64,000 nucleotides of DNA from DASSUW01 sp963730535 (GTDB lineage Bacteria > Actinomycetota > Thermoleophilia > Solirubrobacterales > Solirubrobacteraceae), in the NCBI GenBank assembly GCA_963730535.1, contig CAVSRU010000011.1, positions 186,001 to 250,000 of the forward strand. The letters run 5' to 3'. The position numbers and the translations under genes were made by a program. Below are positions 8,917 to 17,557 of the stretch, piece by piece. The notes beneath the pieces are model-generated. The model made no database searches. It was not told where the DNA came from and saw nothing but the letters and a program-made list of their open reading frames with translations. How positions within the stretch are numbered: position 1 is the stretch's first letter; the number at the start of each line of letters is the position of its first letter.

Positions 8917-9225
8917 TCATCTCGCCGCAGGTGTTTCGAATGCTTCGTAGTGACCGATCCACGTGTCCTTGAGAAGGTGCGCCTCGTCCGGGGTGATGAC
9001 GGCCTCCTGCCAACGCTCGCCGGCGAACGCGCGGATCGACTCGACGTCGTCCCAGATGGTGACGTAGAGGTACTCGGACGACGACGGGTCTCGGGGCCTG
9101 CCCACATGCTGTGCAACAAGCCCCGATTGCTGTGATACGAGCGGCACGGCCGTCTCTCGGAGGAACGCCTCGAATTCAGCTTCCTTTCCAGGGTGGATGG
9201 TCGGCCTGAAGACGCGAATGATCAC
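8917..9225 (-). CDS. Antibiotic biosynthesis monooxygenase (ABM) domain protein
   Basis: A 102-residue single-domain ABM/Dabb-like protein: IIRVFRPTIHPGKEAEFEAFL at the start, followed by LVAQHVGRP, YLYVTIWDDVESIRAFAGE and a C-terminal HYEAFE, the usual ferredoxin-like beta-alpha-beta pattern of this dimeric family. The GTG start is preceded by a good GAGGAGGA ribosome site. It may act as a small cofactor-free monooxygenase or a stress-related protein. It is transcribed alone, divergent from the luciferase-hemerythrin gene. Confidence 0.8.
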   Translation of the reverse strand: MIIRVFRPTIHPGKEAEFEAFLRETAVPLVSQQSGLVAQHVGRPRDPSSSEYLYVTIWDDVESIRAFAGERWQEAVITPDEAHLLKDTWIGHYEAFETPAAR

Positions 9226-9462
9226 GGTGTCCTCCTCGCTCGTGACTTGAGCGCGAGCCTACGCCTGCGCGGGCACCGGCTCGGGTGCGCCGGCGAACCG
9301 GCGGTGCCGTCCGAGGAGCGTGCCGATGGCCACGATCGCCGGGAAGACGAGCCGTCGGTGATGCCCGTGCAGACGAGCTCCTCGTCGCCCGGCGTTCCAG
9401 AAGCGGTGCGTGTCGCCGGCGTCCTCTTCCCGTGACCCTGTGACAGCCATACTCGCGTCTGC

Positions 9463-10830
9463 ATGGCGCGCGACTACGGTCATGAGCTCCAGTTCGGTGT
9501 CTTCATCACGCCGGACGCCGGCCAGGCGAACACCGTCGTTGAGCTCGCGCGGCTCGCCGATGCCTCCGGGCTGGAGCTCGTCACGTTCCAGGATCACCCG
9601 TACCAGCGGCGGTTCCTGGACTCGTGGACGCTGCTCTCGGTCGTCGCGGCGGAGACGACCACCGTCTCGGTGGCCCTGAACGTCGCCAACCTCCCCCTGC
9701 GCCATCCGGCGATGCTCGCGAAGAGCGTCGCGAGCCTGGACGTCCTGAGCGGTGGGAGGGTGGAGCTCGGGCTCGGTGCCGGGGCTTTCTGGGAGGGGGT
9801 CGGGGCCTTCGGTGGGCCGGTGCGCACGCCCGGCGAGTCCGTCGACGCGCTGAGCGAGGCCATCGACATCATCCGCGCGGCGTGGGCGTCCGACGGCTCC
9901 GGGGTCACGTACGAGGGCGAGCACTACACCGTCAAGGGGGCGCGGATCGGGCCGCCGCCCGCCCATCCCGTCGAGATCTGGCTCGGCGCCTACAAGCGCC
10001 GGATGCTCGCGCTCACCGGCGCGAAGGCCGACGGCTGGCTGCCGAGCATGGGCTACATCGATATCGCCGACCTGCCGCGGATGAACGACCAGATCGACGA
10101 CGCGGCCGTGAAGGCCGGTCGCCGTCCGGAGGACGTCCGGCGCATGCTGAACCTCAGCGGCGACCTCCTCGACGACGCGCCGGTCGAGCGGCTGGTCGAG
10201 CTGACGTCCATCGGCACGAGCGTGTTCCTGCTGCCCGTGGCGTCGGCCGCCGACCTCCAGCGCTTCGCCCAGGAGATCGCCCCGGCGGTCCGTGAGCAGG
10301 CGCGAGCGCGGCCGGCCGGCGCGCCGGCGCCCGAGCCGTCACGACCAGAGGCCGAATCCGCCGGCCAGCACCTCGTCGACGTCCACAACCACCTGCGGGC
10401 GGAGCTGGAGCAGCTGCGGGACATCGTCGGGCAGGTCGCCGCCGGGACGGCCGACCCGGCCGCCGCGCGGTCGTTCATCACCCGCATGACGATCCGGCAG
10501 AACAACTGGACGCTGGGCACCTTCTGCGAGAGCTACTGCCGCGTCGTCGCCCAGCACCACACGCTCGAGGACCACAGCATCTTCCCGCACCTGCGAGCAC
10601 GCGAGCCGCAGCTCGTGCCCGTCCTCGACCGCCTCCACGAGGAGCACGAGGCGATCGCCGACCTGCTCGAGCGCGTGGACCGCGCGCTCGTCACCCTCGT
10701 TGCCGGGGACGAGCAGGGCATGGAGGCCGTGCGCGGCGCGATCGACCTCCTCACCGACGCGCTGCTCTCCCACTTCGCCTACGAGGAGCGCGAGCTGGTC
10801 GGGCCGCTCGACCGCCACGGGTTCTACTGA
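9463..10830 (+). CDS. LLM-class flavin oxidoreductase fused to a hemerythrin-like domain
   Basis: A 455-residue two-domain protein. Residues about 1-275 are a luciferase-like oxidoreductase (QFGVFITPDAGQA, LVTFQDHPYQ, GGRVELGLGAGAFWEGV, VEIWLGAYKRRMLALTG). An Ala/Pro linker follows. Residues about 300-455 are a hemerythrin/HHE-type helical bundle with repeated His and Glu ligands (VHNHLRAE, QHHTLEDHSIFPHL, LHEEHEAI, HFAYEERE). The HHE domain would carry a di-iron or haem-independent O2/NO-sensing site, so it may supply, sense or scavenge oxygen for the flavin reaction. The frame is continuous across the junction, so this is a true fusion. The three 11-nt repeats over its stop codon belong to the next gene. 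Confidence 0.85.
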   Translation: MARDYGHELQFGVFITPDAGQANTVVELARLADASGLELVTFQDHPYQRRFLDSWTLLSVVAAETTTVSVALNVANLPLRHPAMLAKSVASLDVLSGGRVELGLGAGAFWEGVGAFGGPVRTPGESVDALSEAIDIIRAAWASDGSGVTYEGEHYTVKGARIGPPPAHPVEIWLGAYKRRMLALTGAKADGWLPSMGYIDIADLPRMNDQIDDAAVKAGRRPEDVRRMLNLSGDLLDDAPVERLVELTSIGTSVFLLPVASAADLQRFAQEIAPAVREQARARPAGAPAPEPSRPEAESAGQHLVDVHNHLRAELEQLRDIVGQVAAGTADPAAARSFITRMTIRQNNWTLGTFCESYCRVVAQHHTLEDHSIFPHLRAREPQLVPVLDRLHEEHEAIADLLERVDRALVTLVAGDEQGMEAVRGAIDLLTDALLSHFAYEERELVGPLDRHGFY

Positions 10831-10862
10831 GCTCACGAAAGGCTCAGAAACGGCTCATGAAC
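10830..10862 (-). promoter_or_regulatory. Three contiguous 11-nt direct repeats (PHO-box-like)
   Basis: AGCTCACGAAA, GGCTCAGAAAC and GGCTCATGAAC follow each other without a gap. Read on the minus strand they are GTTCATGAGCC, GTTTCTGAGCC and TTTCGTGAGCT. Tandem 11-nt units are the footprint of OmpR/PhoB-family regulators, and the GTTCA core recalls actinobacterial PhoP boxes. They lie 60 nt upstream of the small secreted-protein gene. Confidence 0.45.
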
Positions 10863-10922
10863 GGCCGTGAGATCGACCGTAGGCTCGAGCCGACCGTTCC
10901 TCCCCACCCCTCAGGAGCATCC

Positions 10923-11153
10923 ATGAGCATCACCCCGATGCGAGGGCGACTCGCGCTCGTCGCCACGCTGGCCGCTGCGGCGATCGGCTCGGCCTCACCA
11001 GCCCAGGCGCAGACGCCCGCCGACTGCGACGTCCGCCTCGAGCGACTCGAGGCCCAGTTCTACGACATGGAAGCCCGGCGCGGCTACGAGGCCGCGTCGG
11101 AGTGGTGGCAGGCGCGCTGGCACGCGTACTTCCAGAGCTGCGTCATTCACTGA
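10923..11153 (+). CDS. Small secreted protein
   Basis: A 76-residue protein. The ATG at 10923 is preferred over an upstream one because it has a CAGGAG ribosome site and starts a good signal peptide (MSITPMRGRLALVATLAAAA, cleavage probably after PAQAQ). The mature part is about 45 residues, with two Cys (DCDVRLERLE and FQSCVIH) that could form a disulfide between an N-terminal and a C-terminal helix. Trp-rich WWQARWHAY is notable. No family is recognised. The 3' end overlaps the convergent HD-GYP gene by 7 nt. The upstream 11-nt repeats suggest response-regulator control. Confidence 0.7.
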   Translation: MSITPMRGRLALVATLAAAAIGSASPAQAQTPADCDVRLERLEAQFYDMEARRGYEAASEWWQARWHAYFQSCVIH

Positions 11154-12542
11154 GCGCGGAGCGCGGGCGCGGGCAGCGCGGCGGGCTGGGGCTCGGTGAG
11201 GCTGAGCTCCCAGTCCGGCGCGTCGCGCTCGACGACCGCGATCAGGGCTTCGACCACCTCGGGGGCGAACTGGGTCCCGGCGTTGGCGCGGAGCTCGCTC
11301 GATGGCGACCGAGAGCGGGAGCGCCTTGCGGTAGGAGCGGTCGGTGGTCATCGCGTTGAAGGCGTCGCAGGCGGAGACGATGCGGGCGGCGACCGGGATC
11401 CGCTCGCCGGCGAGGCCGTCCGGGTAGCCGCCGCCGTCCCAGCGCTCGTGGGAGGCGCGGACGACCAGGCCGACGCTCGACAGCAGGCCGCCGACCTGCT
11501 GGAGCATCCGCTCGCCCTCGACGGTGTGGGTCTTCATGATCGCCCACTCCTCGTCGTTCAGCGGGCCGGCCTTGTTGATGATCTCGTCGGGCACGGCGAT
11601 CTTGCCGATGTCGTGCAGGAGCGCGCCCATCTCGGTCTCGCGCAGGGTGTCCTCGTCGACGCCCATGTGCTCGGCGACCCGCACCGAGAGCGCGACGACG
11701 TCCTCGGTGTGGTGGCCGGTGTACTCGTCGTCCTCCTCGAGCAGGTCGCGCAGGAGCAGGGCGGTGCCGCGGTAGGCGCGGCCCAGCTCCAGGCTGCGCT
11801 CGATCCGGCCCTCCCGCTCGCGCTCGAAGCCGACCAGGAGCGGGAACAGGGCGATGACGAGCAGCGCGCCCGCGGGCGCGTCGACGGCGGCGAGCGCCGC
11901 GAGCAGGCCGAGCGGCGTCAGCAGGAGGTCGACCCGCTCGGCGAGCCCGAGGTCGGCCGCGGCCTCGCGCGGCGGCACGCGCAGGGCGAGGCCCACGCGC
12001 GCGACGTAGATCAGGTCGTCGACCAGCAGCTGCGCCCCGAAGGCCACCGCGTAGACCGGGAAGTGCTCCCAGCCCGCGTCCTGGGCTCCGAACGCGACGA
12101 CGACCACGGTGGGAGCGACGGAGAACCACGCGTCGGCGACGCCATTCAGCGCCCGGCCCGGCGCGGCGCCCTGCCGCAGCACCCCCCACGCCGAGCGGAT
12201 GGCGAACGCGGCCGCCACCAGCAGCGGGACGTAGGGCGTGGGCAGGAGCAGCAGCATCGGCACGAAGACGAGCTGCGTCGGGACGGCGGTGGCGGCCCCC
12301 ACGCTGAACTCGATGCCGGCGGCCAGCGCCAGCGCGGCGACGAACGCCAGCGCGAGCCCGGGTGACAGATCGCGCGTGGGCTCGGCCACGACGGCGACGG
12401 CCAGGGCAGCCAACAGGAAGGCCCCGCTGAAGGCGACCATGGCGACGCTCTCGCGGCGCCCCTGCTTGCGGCCCCGCCGCTCGCGCATCTGCTCGATGCG
12501 CCGCTCCGTGGCGGCGTCGATATCGCGAGTAGGTGAGGACAT
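11147..12542 (-). pseudogene. Membrane HD-GYP-type phosphodiesterase, one frame break near the 3' end
   Basis: The N-terminus is a short basic leader and then about eight hydrophobic helices (residues about 30-250), followed by an HD-GYP-type domain: HHTEDVV, the metal site LLHDIGK, KTHTVEGE, SHERWDGGGYPDGLAGERIP and DAFNAMTTDRSYRKALP. Such domains hydrolyse cyclic di-GMP or related nucleotides at the membrane. After SVAIE the frame shifts near 11297; with one base removed it continues ELRANAGTQFAPEVVEALI and ends normally at 11147. Only about the last 50 residues are affected. Because the downstream sequence is fully conserved in the other frame, a sequencing insertion is more likely than inactivation. 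The start is the ATG opposite 12540-12542. Confidence 0.8.
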
Positions 12543-12638
12543 GCGGAAGAACGGGTCGAATCGACGCCTGTTGTATGTAGTCGGCGCCGCGAGCGGCCGA
12601 CTTGAGAAGCAGGCAAGCCAATGGAGGGCACCTAACAC

Positions 12639-13262
12639 ATGAACGGATTCATCCGCCGCACGCTGGTTGCGGCCGCTGCCGCGGTGGTTGCCGCGATGGC
12701 GTTCGCCTCGACGGCGAGCGCCGGCATCCTGACCGCGTCCGCGGGCAACTGCGGGGACGAGACGCTGTCCAAGCCGTTCGCCCCATGGAGCGACTACGCG
12801 AACTACAAGCTCGTCGCCGGCGGCAACTTCGAGGCCGCGCACGCCGGCTGGACGCTGCGCGGCGGGGCCGCCCGCGTCAGCGGAAACGAGCCGTGGAAGG
12901 TCGGCGGCAGCGGCCATGCCACGTCGCTGCGCCTGCCCGCCGGCAGCACGGCGATCTCCCCGGTGGCCTGCGTCGGCCTCCAGGAGCCGACCCTGCGCTT
13001 CTTCGCCCGCAAGCAGCGCGGGCTGCTCTCGACGCTCGCGGTGTCGGTCTACGTCGAGACGTCGCTCGGCCTCGTCGTGCCCGTCCCGATCGGCGTGGTC
13101 CTCAATGGCGGCACGTGGAAGCCCACTGCGCGGATGCTGATCGTCGCCAACCTGCTGCCGCTGCTCCCGGGCGACCGGACGCCGGTGGCCTTCGGGTTCA
13201 CGCCGCTGCTCGGCGACTGGCAGATCGACGACGTCTACGTCGATCCCAGGCGCTTCAGCTAG
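12639..13262 (+). CDS. Secreted protein of unknown function
   Basis: A 207-residue protein with a clear Sec signal peptide (MNGFIRRTLVAAAAAVVAAM, cleavage after ASTASA). The mature part is strand-rich, with a NFEAAHAGWTLRGGAARV opening that resembles the start of carbohydrate-binding-type jelly-roll modules and a C-terminal GDWQIDDVYVDPRRFS that matches the DDV end often seen in such modules. Two Cys residues (GNCGDE and VACVGL) could pair. GGAGGG lies 11 nt upstream of the ATG. It is divergent from the HD-GYP gene with 96 nt between starts, and convergent with the next gene (6-nt gap). Confidence 0.7.
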   Translation: MNGFIRRTLVAAAAAVVAAMAFASTASAGILTASAGNCGDETLSKPFAPWSDYANYKLVAGGNFEAAHAGWTLRGGAARVSGNEPWKVGGSGHATSLRLPAGSTAISPVACVGLQEPTLRFFARKQRGLLSTLAVSVYVETSLGLVVPVPIGVVLNGGTWKPTARMLIVANLLPLLPGDRTPVAFGFTPLLGDWQIDDVYVDPRRFS

Positions 13263-13268
13263 GAGCGC

Positions 13269-13643
13269 TCAGCGCGCCCGCAGCTTCCGGCTGCGGGTGC
13301 GCTCCTCCTGCTTCTCGACCACGCTGCCGATCAGGCGCAGGATCTCGGTCGGCCCGGTGGCGCGCACGGTGCCGGACTCGAACGCCTCGCGCCAGTGGCG
13401 GATCGTGCCCTCGCGCGCGAGCTCGTTGAAGTGCGAGCGGGGCACCGAGAGCCGAACCTTGGCGTCCGACGCGATGTCCTTGGTGATCCGCGGGCCCGGG
13501 ACCTCGACGCGGAAGAGCTGGATATCGCCGCGTCCACGCAGCTCGAGCTCCATCACCAGCTTCAGCTTCTGAAGGGCGGGGACCTCGCGCTGGAAATTGG
13601 CGATGCACTCCTCGATGAGAGCCTTGGTCTCCGCTGTGGACAT
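13269..13643 (-). CDS. Small conserved-looking cytoplasmic protein, unknown
   Basis: A 124-residue protein starting at MSTAETKALIEECIANF; a second ATG 24 nt upstream lies inside the dyad and is less likely. The protein shows a helix-strand pattern (ELRGRGDIQLFRVEVPGP) reminiscent of small lipid-binding SCP2-like folds, but no diagnostic motif is present. It is divergent from the GntR regulator with only 44 nt between start codons, so the two genes share a control region and this protein is probably under GntR control. The function is not recognised. Confidence 0.6.
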   Translation of the reverse strand: MSTAETKALIEECIANFQREVPALQKLKLVMELELRGRGDIQLFRVEVPGPRITKDIASDAKVRLSVPRSHFNELAREGTIRHWREAFESGTVRATGPTEILRLIGSVVEKQEERTRSRKLRAR

Positions 13644-13646
13644 GTG

Positions 13647-13663
13647 ACTTAATGTTACTAAGT
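13647..13663. promoter_or_regulatory. AT-rich dyad between divergent genes, GntR operator candidate
   Basis: ACTTAATGTTACTAAGT is an imperfect palindrome (6 of 8 pairs) that stands out as AT-rich in GC-rich DNA. It lies between the divergent small-protein and GntR genes, just upstream of both starts. GntR-family regulators commonly bind such dyads in their own promoters. Confidence 0.45.
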
Positions 13664-13687
13664 CCATCCTGTACCGTCACGAGCGCG

Positions 13688-14407
13688 ATGCAGGCCCCTC
13701 CCTCTCCGGCGGTGGCGGCGGTCTTCGAGCCCGTCCAGACGGCGACGACGTTCGAGGAGACCGTCGAGCGCCTCGGCACGGCGATCCGCCTCGGGCTCCT
13801 CGGGCCGGGCGCCCGGCTCCCGCCCGAGCGCGAGCTGGCCGACCAGCTCGGCATCGCGCGCTCGACGCTCCGCCAGGCGCTCACGGCCCTGACCGAGAGC
13901 GGGCACCTGATCGCCCACCGCGGCCGCGGCGGCGGGACGTTCGTGGCGGCCGCCCCGCCGCTGGCGGGCACGAGCGAGGTCGAGCTGGGCGGCGGCCACT
14001 GGCGCGAGGTGCTCGACTACCGCGTGGCCGTCGAGGTCGGCGCGGTCGTGCTCGCCGCCGAGCGCGGGGTCGGCGCCGCCGCCCTCGCGCGCCTGCGCGA
14101 GCACGTCGAGACGATGCACGAGGTCGGCGACTTCCCGATCTACCGCCGCGCCGACGTGTTCTTCCACCTCGGGCTCGCTGAGGCTGCCGGCTCGACGCGG
14201 CTGATGGCGGCGATGACCGAGGTCCAGGGCCACATGGGAGAGCTGATCGCCCACATCGCCCACCCCGCGCCCGTGCTCGAGCAGTCCAACGCCCAGCACG
14301 CCCAGCTCGTCGACCTGCTCGAGCGGCAGGAGACATGGGCAGCCGCGCAGCTCGTGCGCGAGCACCTCGAGGGCACCGAGCGCGTGCTCGCCGGCTTGTT
14401 ACGGTGA
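13688..14407 (+). CDS. GntR/FadR-family transcriptional regulator
   Basis: About 239 residues from the ATG at 13688. The N-terminal winged helix (residues about 25-85) contains LPPERELADQLGIARSTLRQ and RGRGGGTFV, the standard GntR recognition helix and wing. The C-terminal part is an FCD ligand-binding domain: YRVAVEVGAVVLAA, then RRADVFFHLGLAEAAGS, and His residues in MGELIAHIAH and EQSNAQHAQLVDLLE that would bind metal. FCD regulators respond to small acids or amines. It sits directly upstream of the gamma-glutamyl amine operon and is the obvious candidate to control it. Confidence 0.85.
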   Translation: MQAPPSPAVAAVFEPVQTATTFEETVERLGTAIRLGLLGPGARLPPERELADQLGIARSTLRQALTALTESGHLIAHRGRGGGTFVAAAPPLAGTSEVELGGGHWREVLDYRVAVEVGAVVLAAERGVGAAALARLREHVETMHEVGDFPIYRRADVFFHLGLAEAAGSTRLMAAMTEVQGHMGELIAHIAHPAPVLEQSNAQHAQLVDLLERQETWAAAQLVREHLEGTERVLAGLLR

Positions 14408-14414
14408 ACCACGT

Positions 14415-14714
14415 ATGTCTGCTCCCGGCCGCATGCGAGCTTGGGGCGCCGGCGTCGCCGCCGGCCACATCGTCCTCGGCGTGATCGCGACGGCCGTGGT
14501 CCACGTCCCCGGCTCGTCGCTCTTCTTCGGCCTCTGCGCGCTCGTCACGCTAGTGCTCTCGCAGGTGACCGCACCGTTGCTGCGCCCGAGAGGTGATGAC
14601 GACGAGGGCGGCGGGGGCGTGGTGCTGCCGGACCCGGAGCCGCCGCCGTGGTGGCCGGAGTTCGAGCGCGACTTTCAGGACTACGTGCAGCGCTTGACAT
14701 CCGGCCGCTCGTAG
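14415..14714 (+). CDS. Small two-helix membrane protein
   Basis: A 99-residue protein beginning 8 nt after the GntR stop, so co-transcribed with it. Two hydrophobic helices (about residues 10-30 and 35-55) are followed by an acidic Gly-rich linker (RGDDDEGGGGVV) and a Pro/Trp-rich cytoplasmic tail (PEPPPWWPEFERDFQDYV). No family is recognised. A sigma-70-like promoter for the permease starts within its last codons. Confidence 0.6.
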   Translation: MSAPGRMRAWGAGVAAGHIVLGVIATAVVHVPGSSLFFGLCALVTLVLSQVTAPLLRPRGDDDEGGGGVVLPDPEPPPWWPEFERDFQDYVQRLTSGRS

Positions 14715-14755
14715 CCCTAGCCTGCGCCCTCAAAGGCCGGTTCGTCATACCTTTG
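14694..14755 (+). promoter_or_regulatory. Promoter and dyad for the permease operon
   Basis: TTGACA (14694-14699) and TAGCCT (14718-14723) are spaced by 18 nt, a good housekeeping-sigma promoter. Just downstream, CAAAGG (14731-14736) and CCTTTG (14750-14755) form an inverted repeat over the expected transcription start, suitable for a repressor. The GGAGAGGGG ribosome site of the permease follows. Confidence 0.5.
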
Positions 14756-14768
14756 GAGAGGGGTCCGG

Positions 14769-16229
14769 ATGGCTGAGCAGCAGCCGCATTCACATCGCGG
14801 TGGTCCCGACTATGAGCAGGTCGGCTCCGACTACATGGAGAAGCGCCAGCTGAAGCGCGGCGCCGCGGGGTGGGTCCTGCTCGCCGGCCTCGGGGTGGCG
14901 TACGTCATCTCCGGCGACTTCGCGGGCTGGAACTTCGGCCTCGCGGAGGGCGGCTGGGGCGGCCTGCTGATCGCCACCGTCCTGATGGCGACCATGTACA
15001 CGTGCATGGTCTTCGCGCTGGCGGAGCTGTCGTCGACGATCTCGACGGCGGGTGGCGGGTACGGGTTCGGCCGCCGTGCGCTGGGGCCCTGGGGCGGCTT
15101 CCTGACCGGCACCGCGATCCTGATCGAGTACGCGCTCGCGCCGGCGGCGATCGTCACGTTCATCGGCGCCTACGTCGAGGCGCTCGACATCGGGATCAGC
15201 GCCGGCTGGCCGGTCTACCTCGTCTTCTACGCAGTGTTCGTCGGCATCCACCTCTACGGCGTCGGCGAGGCGCTGAAGGTGACCTTCGTCATCACCGCGA
15301 TCGCCGTCGTCGCGCTGCTCGTCTTCATCGTCGCGATCATCCCCGAGTTCTCCACGTCGAACCTGACCGACATCCCGCCCGACGGCTCGTCCGGCTCGAG
15401 CGACTTCCTGCCATTCGGCTGGGACGGCATCTGGGCCGCCTTCCCGTACGCGATCTGGTTCTTCCTCGCCATCGAGGGCGTCCCGCTCGCCGCCGAGGAG
15501 ACGCGGGACCCCAAGCGCGACCTCCCGCGCGGCCTGATCGCGGGCATGGCCGTGCTGCTCGTGTTCGCGGCGCTGATGCTGACCTTCGCCCCCGGCGGCA
15601 GCGGCTCGGACGCGATCCAGGCCTCGGGCAACCCGCCGGTCGACGCGCTGATCGCGGTCGACGCCGGCAGCGGGGTGACCGATTTCGTGAACTGGGTCGG
15701 CCTGTTCGGCCTGATCGCGAGCTTCTTCTCGATCATCTTCGCCTACTCGCGCCAGCTGTTCGCGCTCTCGCGCGCGGGCTACTTCCCGCGCGCGCTGTCG
15801 GTGACCAGCAGCCGTAAGGTGCCGTGGATCGCCCTGATCCTGCCGGCGCTGGTCGGCTTCTTCCTGGCTGCCTTCTGGGAGGACCAGGGCGCGCGGATCC
15901 TCAACATCGCGGTCTTCGGCGCCGCGGTCTCGTACGTGCTGATGATGCTCTCGCACATCGTCCTGCGCTCGCGCGAGCCCGAGCTCGAGCGCGGCTACGT
16001 CACTCCCGGCGGCACCAAGACCTCGGGGGTGGCGCTCGTGCTCGCGGTGCTCGCAGTGGTGGCGACCTTCCTCGTCGATACGACCGCGGCATTCATCACG
16101 CTCGGCGTCTACGCGGCCGCGGCCGCGTACTTCGGCCTCTACTCGCGCCACCACCTGGTGGGTGCCGCGCCGGAGGAGGAGTTCGCGGCGGTCGAGAGCG
16201 CCGAGGCCGAGCTCGCGGGCTCGCACTGA
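14769..16229 (+). CDS. APC-superfamily permease, ethanolamine permease (Eat)-like
   Basis: A 486-residue protein with about 12 hydrophobic helices. The first helix, LAGLGVAYVISGDFAGWNFG, matches the helix-1 signature of Eat-type ethanolamine permeases (family pattern YVISGxxxGWNxGL), and GGGYGFGRRALGPWGGFLTG follows in the right place. Conserved helix-8 to helix-9 residues (FSIIFAYSRQLFALSRAGYFP) support an amino-acid/polyamine/organocation transporter. It heads a tightly overlapped operon and ends in TGATG with the ligase gene. It probably imports the amine that the operon degrades; ethanolamine is the best guess. Confidence 0.85.
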   Translation: MAEQQPHSHRGGPDYEQVGSDYMEKRQLKRGAAGWVLLAGLGVAYVISGDFAGWNFGLAEGGWGGLLIATVLMATMYTCMVFALAELSSTISTAGGGYGFGRRALGPWGGFLTGTAILIEYALAPAAIVTFIGAYVEALDIGISAGWPVYLVFYAVFVGIHLYGVGEALKVTFVITAIAVVALLVFIVAIIPEFSTSNLTDIPPDGSSGSSDFLPFGWDGIWAAFPYAIWFFLAIEGVPLAAEETRDPKRDLPRGLIAGMAVLLVFAALMLTFAPGGSGSDAIQASGNPPVDALIAVDAGSGVTDFVNWVGLFGLIASFFSIIFAYSRQLFALSRAGYFPRALSVTSSRKVPWIALILPALVGFFLAAFWEDQGARILNIAVFGAAVSYVLMMLSHIVLRSREPELERGYVTPGGTKTSGVALVLAVLAVVATFLVDTTAAFITLGVYAAAAAYFGLYSRHHLVGAAPEEEFAAVESAEAELAGSH

Positions 16230-17557
16230 TGGAGCTCGACGACCTCAAGAAGGGCGTGGCCAACGGCACGCTGGACACCGTGCTGCTCGCGTTCGCCGAC
16301 ATGCAGGGCCGCCTCCAGGGCAAGCGGCTCGTCGGCTCGCACTTCGTGCACGACGTGATCGAGCACGGCGCCGAGGCGTGCAACTACCTGCTGGCCGTGG
16401 ACGTCGAGATGAACACGGTCAGCGGCTACGAGATGTCCTCGTGGGAGACCGGCTACGGCGACTTCGAGATGAAGCCCGACTTCTCGACGCTGCGGCCGGT
16501 CAGCTGGTTCCCGGGCACCGCGCTCTGCCTCGCCGACCTCCAGTGGGCGGACGGGTCGCCGGTCGTCGCGTCGCCGCGGCAGATCCTGCGCGCCCAGCTC
16601 GACCGCCTCGCCGAGCGCGGCTGGGGCGCCCTGGCAGCGACTGAGCTCGAGTTCATCGTGTTCCGCGACTCCTACGAGCAGGCGTTCCACAAGGCGTACC
16701 GCGGGCTCGAGCCCGGCAACCTCTACAACGTGGACTACTCGATGCTGGGCACGAGCCGGCTCGAGCCGCTGCTCGGGCGGATCCGGCGCGAGATGTCGGC
16801 GTCGGACCTCCCGGTGGAGAACTCCAAGGGCGAGTGCAACTTCGGCCAGCACGAGGTGAACTTCACGTACGCCGACGCGCTGACCGCCGCCGACGTCCAC
16901 CTCGTCTACAAGAACGCCGCGAAAGAGATCGCCGCCCAGGAGGGCATGGCGATCTCCTTCATGGCCAAGTACGACGAGCGCGAGGGCAACTCGTGCCACA
17001 TCCACCTCTCGCTCCGCGACGGGGACGACAAGCCGGTGTTCGCCGACGAGCCGAAGGTGTTCGACAGCTTCCTGGCGGGCCAGCTCGCCTGCCTCCGGGA
17101 GCTGACGCTGTTCATGGCTCCGAACGTCAACTCCTACAAGCGCTACGTCGAGGGCTCGTTCGCCCCCACCGCCGTGGCGTGGGGCCGCGACAACCGCACG
17201 TGCTCGCTGCGGGTGATCGGCCACGGCCCGTCGCTGCGGCTCGAGAACCGCGCGCCGGGCGGCGACGTCAACCCCTACCTGGCGCTCGCGTCGATGATCG
17301 CCGCCGGGCTGCACGGGGTTGACGAGGGGCTGGAGCTGGAGCCCGCGCTCGAAGGCAACGCCTACACGGCCGACAAGCCGCACGTCCCCTCCACGCTGCG
17401 CGACGCCCGTGAGCTGTTCGCGGGCTCGGACGTGGCGCGCGAGGCGTTCGGCGAGGACGTCGTCGCCCACTACCTGAACAACGCCGACGTCGAGCTGCGG
17501 GCGTACGAGGCCGCGGTCACCGACTGGGAGCGGTTCCGGGGGTTCGAGCGGTTGTGA
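16229..17557 (+). CDS. Glutamine synthetase-like gamma-glutamylamine ligase
   Basis: A 442-residue member of the GS superfamily (glnA3/glnA4/puuA type). Visible elements are FADMQGRLQGKRL at the N-terminus, the catalytic ELEFIVFRDSYEQAF, KGECNFGQHEVNFTY, GNSCHIHLSL (ATP/metal His), NSYKRYVEGSFAPTAVAWG, and NRTCSLRVIGHGPSLRLENR with the Arg set that binds glutamate gamma-phosphate. The adenylylation region of true glutamine synthetase is absent. It would join glutamate to an amine using ATP. TGATG overlaps couple it to the permease and the hydrolase. The amine is inferred from the permease and the SDR to be ethanolamine or a related amino alcohol; a diamine is the alternative. Confidence 0.85.
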   Translation: MELDDLKKGVANGTLDTVLLAFADMQGRLQGKRLVGSHFVHDVIEHGAEACNYLLAVDVEMNTVSGYEMSSWETGYGDFEMKPDFSTLRPVSWFPGTALCLADLQWADGSPVVASPRQILRAQLDRLAERGWGALAATELEFIVFRDSYEQAFHKAYRGLEPGNLYNVDYSMLGTSRLEPLLGRIRREMSASDLPVENSKGECNFGQHEVNFTYADALTAADVHLVYKNAAKEIAAQEGMAISFMAKYDEREGNSCHIHLSLRDGDDKPVFADEPKVFDSFLAGQLACLRELTLFMAPNVNSYKRYVEGSFAPTAVAWGRDNRTCSLRVIGHGPSLRLENRAPGGDVNPYLALASMIAAGLHGVDEGLELEPALEGNAYTADKPHVPSTLRDARELFAGSDVAREAFGEDVVAHYLNNADVELRAYEAAVTDWERFRGFERL

